Source: Candidatus Sumerlaeota bacterium (GTDB lineage Bacteria > Sumerlaeota > Sumerlaeia > JADFCT01). From it: DNA of 9,446 bases. Of this stretch, positions 1 to 4,905 are shown piece by piece. Where the stretch lies: NCBI GenBank assembly GCA_017161665.1, contig JADFCT010000128.1:1-9446 (forward strand), given 5' to 3'. Within the stretch, counting starts at the first letter, position 1; every line of letters starts with the position of its first letter. A model generated the notes under the pieces. That model did not search any database. It worked only from the letters and a program-made list of their open reading frames with translations, and was not told where the DNA came from. A program made the translations under genes and the position numbers.

Positions 1-127
1 GAAAAGCAAAGCGAAAAATCTGCCGCGGCGTGACGCGTCCCAGAATACAACTGCACGCGATGGCCACCGCGAAAGCGTCCATGGCCAATCCAACCGCAAT
101 AATGATCAACTCATAACCGTTCATCAT
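1..127 (-). CDS. mntP: Manganese efflux pump MntP, N-terminal fragment
   Basis: Only the first 42 codons are in the window; the gene runs off the left edge. MntP is an inner-membrane exporter that lowers cytoplasmic Mn(II). The visible part starts M-M-N-G-Y-E-L and enters a first membrane helix (about residues 6-27) carrying the family signature G-L-A-M-D-A-F-A-V-A-I. The in-membrane aspartate (D17) matches the acidic residue conserved in helix 1 of this family. A charged loop containing T-P-R-Q follows. Two adjacent ATG codons (127-125 and 124-122) are possible starts. A modest GGGA sits a few bases upstream, so the outer ATG is taken. The gene lies downstream of the protease on the same strand, separated by 97 bases with a strong hairpin, so it may have its own transcript. 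The family call rests on the N-terminal signature alone. Confidence 0.82.
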   Translation of the reverse strand, partial: MMNGYELIIIAVGLAMDAFAVAIACSCILGRVTPRQIFRFAF

Positions 128-147
128 CGAGGTCCCGACAGGATATG

Positions 148-183
148 AGGGCAGGCCCCGCGATGGCGCGCGAGACCTGCCCT
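148..183 (-). terminator. GC-rich hairpin between protease gene and mntP
   Basis: The arms AGGGCAGG (148-155) and CCTGCCCT (176-183) are perfectly complementary. When transcribed on the minus strand, the pairing continues inward through two G-U wobbles to give about 15 base pairs (148-162 with 169-183) and a six-base loop. It lies 41 bases past the protease stop codon and 20 bases before the mntP start. No U-run follows on either strand, so it is not a classical intrinsic terminator. It could be a U-poor terminator, an mRNA 3'-end stabiliser, or part of the mntP leader. The fact that wobbles help only on the minus strand suggests that this strand is the transcribed one. Confidence 0.5.
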
Positions 184-224
184 TGGGGTTTCGAAGTCAC
201 ATTTGTCCCGCCGGAGGGCCTAGT

Positions 225-3101
225 TCATGGACAATCCACCCGCCAGGTCGTGTGTTCCGATAAGCCACCCTTCATCGTGGGAGGCAGGGTCGAGAACACG
301 TTCCCACAGAGGAAGGGACCGCCGTAGGCTTGCGCCTCGTAGGGAAGTTTGTTGGTTTTCTGGGTGGCAAGGGACGAAATCTTTTTAATCACGCCTTCAC
401 AGGCGGAACCGGCGCGGATGATGCGGTCGGGATAGACAAAGGCTTCATCCAGTTCCGCATCATAACTCCAGTTAATGCCATAGTCGGCATGAACCTTCAG
501 GATATCCGGCGAACTGGAATAATACGGTTGAGGGCTGTCTTCATACGGCCCGAAGCCACCGGACTGGACCGTCAAGACATTCATGAAACCACCAAAATAG
601 TGCTTGTAGGTCTGGCCGCCAACGCTTTCCTTCCATGGAGCCTTTACGCCCCAAACAGATATTTTGGCGATCTGCCCGGCGCAATAGATTTCATCACACT
701 CCAGTTGCCCCCCCCGCGCGCTGAGGGACAAACTTTGAGCGCCGCTCAATATCGAGTCGGCCAGAATGCCGCCGTAGTAGTACGTCCACCATTTGTCGCC
801 ACTAACAGTAACCGTAAACAGTTTCCCCTTGCCGTCAATTTTGGAGTCCAGGCCACTGATCAGGCTGCCAAATAACACATCCGGCTTGATATTCCCGCCC
901 ACTGTTTTGAGCAGAGCAAGGTCGCCCGCCATGATCATGTTCCCGCCTTGGGGGATGGCGGACCAGCTTACGTCTTTGTCGCCATAAACATTTTTGAATT
1001 TCTTGGACGTCAAACGGATCCAGACCGATTGCCAGGGAGCGCTCAGGGAATCCAGGCTGACTCCCAGGAGTTTGATTTTCAGGCCTTTGGAGGGATAGGG
1101 CGTGAAATCGCCCGCGTCCACCCCGGATTCGATGGAGGTGAGTTTGACATCCGTCTCATCCGAACTCCAGGACATGGCGCGGTCATCCTGTTTAACATTG
1201 TGAACTTCACCGGCTTCCACTTGGTGAACAATCGCGTTCTTCGTCGTCAGCGACTGGATGGCGCCGGCCGCCTGAACAAGTCGAACCGGGGCCTGGCTGT
1301 AAAATTTCTTAAAGCCGCCCTGAGTCTGGATACGCGGAATTTCAGGCAAGTTGGGCATATTTTTCGCAATGGGTTTGATCTTGATCTGATCATTGGCTCC
1401 CGGAAATTGAACGGTAATCCCGAACGCGTCGATGGCCAATCCCATCGGTTCGGTCCGCCCATCACGCTTGTAGGTAATGTCATAGTACAAGGCCCACGAC
1501 GGATCGCCCGTCGGCGTCGGATCCGGCGTCGGCGTGGGAGGCGGCGTGGGCAGAACGCCGCCGCTCAGCGACGCGATGGCCGAGCCGAGATTGACACGGG
1601 GCGTTTGGATCAGCGTTTTGGTGTCCGTGACCGAAACGCCGGTCTGCTTCAGAATCTGAATCAATTCATCCGGCGTCATATACCGGCCCAGGCTGTCCAG
1701 GGAGGCCTCCTGAAGACAGGCCGCGGCGCCGGCCGCATAGGGACAGGCCGCCGACGTGCCACCAAACTCGGGATCGTAGTCGGTCGTGCTGTATCCGGCG
1801 GAACCTGAAATATCGGTGGTGTACGCATTGTCGGCCGGCGCCAACAGATCCAGAATGGCGGCGCTGTTCGAATAAGCCGTAACGACATCCGGTCCGCTCG
1901 TGTCCTCGACATACCAACCGCTATCGCAGCCATCGGTCTGAATCTTGGGAGCGCAAGAGTCCGCCTCCACACAGGGATAGGCCTCGCCAAAGAAGGAGTC
2001 ATACACAGCGCCGACAGAAACAATGTCCGAGACGCAGGCGGGATAGGCGATGCCGTCGCAATACCCTTCGTTCCCCGATGACGCGAAGGTCGTAATACCG
2101 GCGTCTTTCAACCGTTGGGCAGCGTTGGCGAATCCGATGGCGTCCTGATCACAAATGCCGGCCGATTTGTCGCCGCCGAAACTGATGGATACGATCAGGA
2201 TGGGCGCGGCGGGATTGTCGTTTTTGTGGGTCACGCACCAGTCCATGGCGGCGATCATATCTGCGTCGCTTGCCGATCCCGTATCGTCGCCACTGATCTT
2301 GAGGGCATAGATGCGGGCGTCGGGCGCCACACCGCCAATATAGTCCCCCGAGTCCCCCAGATCGCCGGCGGCAATGCCGGCGCAGGCCGTCCCATGGGCG
2401 GCGTCCCCCTGCGGGACGGGATCATTGTCGTCATCGCCGAAATCATAACCCCCAATGACTTTGGCGTTCGGAAACGGCGCCTCCCCCAAACGGGAGTGCC
2501 AGGCGTCCACGCCCGTGTCCAGAATGGCAATGGACATGTTTTTGCCCGAATAGGTGGTCCGAGTGCCCAGCGCGTTCATCAGGGGGACCCCCTGGCGCAG
2601 ATGCGGATACAGCCGACGTGTCGGTTCGACGGCCAGGACATCGGGATCATTCAGGAGTTTTTCCAATCCGCTCAGACTCATTTGTCCTGAAAAGGCCGAA
2701 ATGTTTTGATATTGATGCCGAATCCGAAAATCGTCCGTGCCCAGTTTCTGTAAAATCTGTTCACTCTGATGTCGCACCACAGCGCGATACCGTCCGGCGG
2801 AGACCGAATCGTTCCAATCAATCCGCCCTGCGGGCTGAAGCGGCTCGCGAAGCGTGACAATCACATCCACAGCCTCCGCGCCGGATTCGAATTCGTTCAA
2901 CATCACGTCCAGATTCACCTTTTTTTCCAAGGGCGCCTTATTGGGCGCCGATGCGACGGATACGCGGGAGGCATCGGGAAAGAAGACGGATCGGGTGGCC
3001 GTGGGATTGATGCGATTTTCACGGGCGTGTAGAGCGCTCAGGCACAAGGCCGCGAAAAGAAGTCCAAAAATCCGTCGATCCATTCGGGAAAGAAACGTCA
3101 T
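225..3101 (-). CDS. Secreted subtilisin-family (S8) serine protease with long C-terminal extension
   Basis: This encodes 958 residues. Residues 1-26 look like a signal peptide: basic M-D-R-R, hydrophobic core, and a likely cut after A-L-H-A. Residues about 76-165 resemble an inhibitor-type (I9-like) prodomain that chaperones folding. The peptidase domain spans about 170-510 with a complete subtilisin triad: D195 (A-I-L-D-T-G-V-D), H236 (A-A-H-G-T-A-C-A-G) and S450 (F-G-G-T-S-A-A-C-P), plus oxyanion residue N344 (S-S-G-N-E-G). The domain has many cysteines, suggesting disulfides outside the cytoplasm. A Pro/Thr linker (about 517-532) leads to a 420-residue region I do not recognise, rich in Gly, Ser and alternating hydrophobic residues, with cysteines at 802, 807, 901, 932 and 957. 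The ATG at 3101 has AGGAG nine bases upstream (plus-strand 3111-3115). The gene follows hom by 95 bases containing two hairpins, so joint transcription is uncertain. The substrate is unknown. Confidence 0.94.
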   Translation of the reverse strand: MTFLSRMDRRIFGLLFAALCLSALHARENRINPTATRSVFFPDASRVSVASAPNKAPLEKKVNLDVMLNEFESGAEAVDVIVTLREPLQPAGRIDWNDSVSAGRYRAVVRHQSEQILQKLGTDDFRIRHQYQNISAFSGQMSLSGLEKLLNDPDVLAVEPTRRLYPHLRQGVPLMNALGTRTTYSGKNMSIAILDTGVDAWHSRLGEAPFPNAKVIGGYDFGDDDNDPVPQGDAAHGTACAGIAAGDLGDSGDYIGGVAPDARIYALKISGDDTGSASDADMIAAMDWCVTHKNDNPAAPILIVSISFGGDKSAGICDQDAIGFANAAQRLKDAGITTFASSGNEGYCDGIAYPACVSDIVSVGAVYDSFFGEAYPCVEADSCAPKIQTDGCDSGWYVEDTSGPDVVTAYSNSAAILDLLAPADNAYTTDISGSAGYSTTDYDPEFGGTSAACPYAAGAAACLQEASLDSLGRYMTPDELIQILKQTGVSVTDTKTLIQTPRVNLGSAIASLSGGVLPTPPPTPTPDPTPTGDPSWALYYDITYKRDGRTEPMGLAIDAFGITVQFPGANDQIKIKPIAKNMPNLPEIPRIQTQGGFKKFYSQAPVRLVQAAGAIQSLTTKNAIVHQVEAGEVHNVKQDDRAMSWSSDETDVKLTSIESGVDAGDFTPYPSKGLKIKLLGVSLDSLSAPWQSVWIRLTSKKFKNVYGDKDVSWSAIPQGGNMIMAGDLALLKTVGGNIKPDVLFGSLISGLDSKIDGKGKLFTVTVSGDKWWTYYYGGILADSILSGAQSLSLSARGGQLECDEIYCAGQIAKISVWGVKAPWKESVGGQTYKHYFGGFMNVLTVQSGGFGPYEDSPQPYYSSSPDILKVHADYGINWSYDAELDEAFVYPDRIIRAGSACEGVIKKISSLATQKTNKLPYEAQAYGGPFLCGNVFSTLPPTMKGGLSEHTTWRVDCP

Positions 3102-3110
3102 GAGACAGTG

Positions 3111-3115
3111 CTCCT
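3111..3115 (-). promoter_or_regulatory. Ribosome binding site of the protease gene
   Basis: AGGAG on the minus strand, nine bases before the ATG at 3101. It supports this start over the internal Met7 of the same frame, and keeps the full basic N-region of the signal peptide. Confidence 0.7.
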
Positions 3116-3131
3116 GGGGGTTGAGTCATCA

Positions 3132-3170
3132 TCGCGCCATCGCGACGTGTCCCGGCGCCCGGGGCGCCGG
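3132..3170 (-). other. Two stacked GC hairpins between hom and the protease gene
   Basis: Going in the direction of transcription from the hom stop, the first hairpin has perfect 8-bp arms (3163-3170 with 3152-3159) and a three-base loop. The second is 5 bp (3141-3145 with 3132-3136) with a four-base loop. Neither is followed by a U-run. The first starts 26 bases after the hom stop, a usual place for a terminator or 3'-end stabiliser. They may separate expression of hom from the protease, or only stabilise the upstream message. I see no convincing promoter for the protease in the 95-base gap, so readthrough from hom remains possible. Confidence 0.5.
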
Positions 3171-3196
3171 TCCGATTTCATATTCCTTATCGGCAT

Positions 3197-4486
3197 TCAT
3201 CCATTTTTCTTGAACGGTTGGATCACACGAATGACAAAAGGCGTCACGCCCTCGACCGAAGCCAGCGCCTTACGCAAGGTCGCCTCCGTGGTCGTCGCCG
3301 TCAGAATCTGCGTCAGCGGGGATTGGTCGGAATGCAATTCGTCCATGTCGATCTGCGCCGCCTCCAGCGCCTCCACCAATCGGCGCCGCGCGTCCGCGTC
3401 CGAGTGAATGCGGACGTAGAAGGGACAGCGCAACGCGTCCATCGGCGCCACGGAGAGATCCGCCGACACCCGCAAGAGTCGGTTTTCCCGATTCAGTCCA
3501 CCGGAACTCAACGCGTCAGCCAGGGCCATCACGTCTGACAACACAGCGCTGGACGTGGCCTCGGGACCGGCCCCTCGCCCAAAGAACAACGTGGGCCCAA
3601 TGGGCTCACCATCCACCATGACGGCATTGAAAACGTCATCGACGCCGGCAATCATCATGGAAGTGGGAACAAACGTCGGATGGGCGCGAAGTTCCAGCGC
3701 CGAACCGTCCGGCGTCCGCCGCGCAATACCCAGCATCTTGAGCGCATGGCCCGTCTTGGCCGCAAACTCGATGTCACACGTTTCGATCTTCGTGATCCCT
3801 TCCACATAGACGTCCGCCCCACGGGTGGGGCGGCCATACGCCAGCGTGGCCAACACCGCGGTTTTCTGGGCCACGTCATAACCTTCAATGTCAAAGGTCG
3901 GGTCCGGCTCCGCATAACCTTTGGCCTGCGCGTCGGCCAGGGCCGTCTCAAAAGGCGTCCCGTGTCGGGCCATCTGCGTTAAAATATAATTGGTCGTGCC
4001 GTTCAAAATGCCATAAACGGCGGTGAAGACATTGGCGGCCAGGCCCTGTTGCAGGCCCCGGATAATGGGGATTCCGCCGCCCACCGCCGCCTCGAACAAG
4101 AGGAGAACCTTGTTCGCATGAGCCGTTGCGAAAAGTTCCGGACCATGCTGAGCCAACAAAGCCTTGTTGGCGGTGACAACATGTTTCCCCGCCTTCAGGG
4201 CGCGTTCGACAAAAGAACGGGCCGGTTCATAGCCACCAATGAGTTCAACGACCACATCCACATCCGGCGCCTCAATCACCTGAGCCACGTCGTCTGTCAT
4301 CAGGGGCGCATAGTCGAATCCGGCTGTATCGCGCGGGGTGGTCCTATCCTTGTCAGCGATTCGAACAACCTGTATCGGCCGCTCCAACCGTGAATTAATA
4401 ACAGCCCCATTGGTCTGAAGCGTACGGATCACGCCCTGCCCAATGTTGCCGAACCCCAACAGTCCCACACGAATAGCCTGCGACAT
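3197..4486 (-). CDS. hom: Homoserine dehydrogenase
   Basis: This cytoplasmic enzyme reduces aspartate 4-semialdehyde to homoserine with NAD(P)H, the step committing aspartate carbon to threonine and methionine. The 429 residues match the usual length of the monofunctional bacterial enzyme; no aspartate kinase domain is fused. The Rossmann nucleotide-binding loop is G11-F-G13-N-I-G16. T-A-N-K (105-108) is the conserved lysine motif near the cofactor. The catalytic domain carries G-I-L-N-G-T-T-N-Y-I-L (159-169), Y-A-E-P-D-P (191-196) and G-Y-D-V-A-Q-K (202-208). By comparison with the yeast enzyme, E193, D204 and K208 are the expected substrate and catalytic residues. F-G-R-G-A-G-P-E-A-T-S-S-A-V (302-315) is another family motif. 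Residues about 354-425 form a C-terminal ACT domain, usually the site of allosteric feedback by threonine. The ATG at 4486 has a purine-rich AAAGGGA six bases upstream. The leader upstream suggests transcription attenuation. Confidence 0.97.
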   Translation of the reverse strand: MSQAIRVGLLGFGNIGQGVIRTLQTNGAVINSRLERPIQVVRIADKDRTTPRDTAGFDYAPLMTDDVAQVIEAPDVDVVVELIGGYEPARSFVERALKAGKHVVTANKALLAQHGPELFATAHANKVLLLFEAAVGGGIPIIRGLQQGLAANVFTAVYGILNGTTNYILTQMARHGTPFETALADAQAKGYAEPDPTFDIEGYDVAQKTAVLATLAYGRPTRGADVYVEGITKIETCDIEFAAKTGHALKMLGIARRTPDGSALELRAHPTFVPTSMMIAGVDDVFNAVMVDGEPIGPTLFFGRGAGPEATSSAVLSDVMALADALSSGGLNRENRLLRVSADLSVAPMDALRCPFYVRIHSDADARRRLVEALEAAQIDMDELHSDQSPLTQILTATTTEATLRKALASVEGVTPFVIRVIQPFKKNG

Positions 4487-4492
4487 GACAAA

Positions 4493-4499
4493 TCCCTTT
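4493..4499 (-). promoter_or_regulatory. Ribosome binding site of hom
   Basis: AAAGGGA on the minus strand, six bases before the hom ATG. It lies 13 bases after the U-run of the leader terminator, so terminator formation would cut the transcript just before the translation start. Confidence 0.55.
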
Positions 4500-4512
4500 C
4501 ATTGAAAACGAT

Positions 4513-4548
4513 AAAAAAAACGGCCACGTCGTGTTGAGCGACGAAGCC
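4513..4548 (-). terminator. Intrinsic-terminator-like hairpin in the hom leader (candidate attenuator)
   Basis: On the minus strand a 5-bp stem, CGTCG/CGACG (4539-4543 with 4527-4531), has a seven-base loop. It is extended by a U-U mismatch, a G-U wobble and GGC/GCC (4546-4548 with 4522-4524). One base later comes an unbroken run of eight U (4513-4520). This is the arrangement of a Rho-independent terminator in the hom direction. The U-run ends 26 bases before the hom ATG. With no gene between it and hom, it is best read as an attenuator acting on hom. It could instead be the end of a separate small RNA gene. Confidence 0.68.
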
Positions 4549-4716
4549 CCGGCATTGTCCGCCTCCCGGTTCGCCCGGGTCAACGCCAAAGACCGCCGCG
4601 CAGCGGTTTCGCGGTTTCGACACACGGTCCGGCTACCGGAGAATGCGCCCGCACAACAACCTGGGTGAACAGGTAAAGCAAGACACCGGCCTCTGTCCCC
4701 CTTTGCGGTCGCATTC
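4549..4716 (-). ncRNA. Structured hom leader RNA: three-way junction plus hairpins (unrecognised class)
   Basis: In the order of transcription, a closing stem P1 forms from 4704-4716 with 4641-4653: 7 bp, one A-G mismatch, then 5 bp. P2 follows with no unpaired base (4694-4704 with 4675-4685: GACA/TGTC, two G-U pairs, one mismatch and AAAG/CUUU, sharing base 4704 with P1), with an eight-base loop. P3 is a perfect ACCUG/CAGGU stem (4670-4674 with 4659-4663) with a six-base loop. Five unpaired bases return to P1. After this junction come UCCGG-UAG-CCGGA (4628-4640), a tandem 8-base repeat (4604-4619), ACCGC/GCGGU (4592-4607) and CCCGG/CCGGG (4565-4579), then the terminator. It does not match the T-box, SAM-I, cobalamin, c-di-GMP-I or yybP-ykoY consensus as I know them. 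The arms are seen directly; the fold and a regulatory role are inferred. Confidence 0.55.
4604..4619 (-). repeat. Tandem 8-base repeat in the hom leader
   Basis: Two contiguous perfect copies of CGGTTTCG (plus strand), read as CGAAACCG twice on the hom strand. The CGAAACC part can pair with GGCUUCG in the 5' arm of the terminator hairpin at six of seven positions. This gives a possible antiterminator partner. The pairing is short and interrupted, so the role is speculative. Confidence 0.5.
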
Positions 4717-4731
4717 CGTCCAATACAAATG

Positions 4732-4762
4732 GACTCTTTTTTTCGCCAAAAAATGAAGAGTC
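4732..4762. other. A/T-rich imperfect palindrome in the hom-ftsK divergent region
   Basis: The arms GACTC-T7 (4732-4743) and A6-TG-AAGAGTC (4748-4762) pair over 12 bases with a two-base bulge and a CGCC loop. The plus-strand reading has a T-run within the 5' arm, and the minus reading an A-run within the 3' arm, so it does not look like a standard terminator in either direction. It sits just upstream of the structured hom leader. It may be an A/T-rich promoter element, a protein-binding inverted repeat, or the 5' hairpin of the leader. A weak minus-strand hexamer pair (TTGGCG, 16-base gap, TGTATT) overlaps its loop; I do not treat it as a firm promoter. Confidence 0.4.
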
Positions 4763-4892
4763 TCAGGATTTTAACTTGCGCCCCTTGCGGAAAGCGAGGG
4801 ATGATCCTCACCAGATATTTGGGCGATTTTTCTTATCGTTCCGGTTGATGGTCTGGCCGCGGAAAGTGGTCGCGTCGTTTCCGATTCTCGTT
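4763..4892. other. Remainder of the divergent hom-ftsK intergenic region
   Basis: The whole gap between the two start codons is 419 bases (4487-4905). Its hom-proximal part is covered by the leader, terminator and palindrome entries. In this remaining part I see no gene and no clear -35/-10 pair for ftsK. On the hom strand a TAAAAT (4768-4773) resembles a -10 box but lacks a recognisable -35 partner. Promoters for both divergent genes are expected here or in the palindrome, but I cannot place them with confidence. Confidence 0.35.
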
Positions 4893-4896
4893 GGAG
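4893..4896 (+). promoter_or_regulatory. Ribosome binding site that fixes the ftsK start
   Basis: GGAG, nine bases before the ATG at 4906. The frame is open upstream to a TTG at 4891, but that start would place this GGAG inside the coding sequence. The ATG is therefore preferred. Confidence 0.65.
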
Positions 4897-4905
4897 CCCA
4901 AGATT

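Noticed and set aside
948..1808. A 286-codon open frame on the plus strand inside the protease gene
   Set aside because: It is antisense to a well-supported protease. Its translation is rich in Arg and Gly in the way of GC-rich shadow frames and shows no family motif.
2115..2690. A 191-codon open frame on the plus strand over the catalytic domain of the protease
   Set aside because: It is a shadow of the conserved subtilisin frame and has no recognisable domain or clear ribosome binding site.
159..3144. A 12-base word, CGCGATGGCGCG, on the plus strand at 159-170 and inverted at 3133-3144, flanking the protease gene
   Set aside because: Several repeated 12-mers are expected by chance in a window of this size, more so with high GC. 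There are no target duplications or other signs of a mobile unit.
4499..4555. An 18-codon Arg-rich frame ending just before hom
   Set aside because: It spans the terminator hairpin and U-run, which explain its composition. Arginine has no evident link to homoserine synthesis, and the spacing from GGCGG to its ATG is very short.
4580..4714. A 44-codon frame in the hom leader that could be a regulatory leader peptide
   Set aside because: Its codons show no run of Thr, Ile or Met as expected for peptide attenuation of hom. It has three scattered Thr and only the starting Met.
4549..4716. The hom leader as a T-box, SAM-I, cobalamin or c-di-GMP-I element, or as RNase P, SRP or tmRNA
   Set aside because: I looked for their hallmark conserved strings and layouts by eye and did not find them. 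A fragment CGCAAAG recalls c-di-GMP-I, but the surrounding pattern does not fit. An Rfam scan would settle this.
4395..4811. A 138-codon open frame on the minus strand covering the hom leader and start
   Set aside because: It overlaps the start of hom in another frame, has no motif, and reads through the terminator hairpin. Regulatory RNA explains the region better.
4891..4905. A TTG start five codons upstream for ftsK
   Set aside because: The ATG at 4906 has a well-spaced GGAG that would lie inside the gene if TTG were used.
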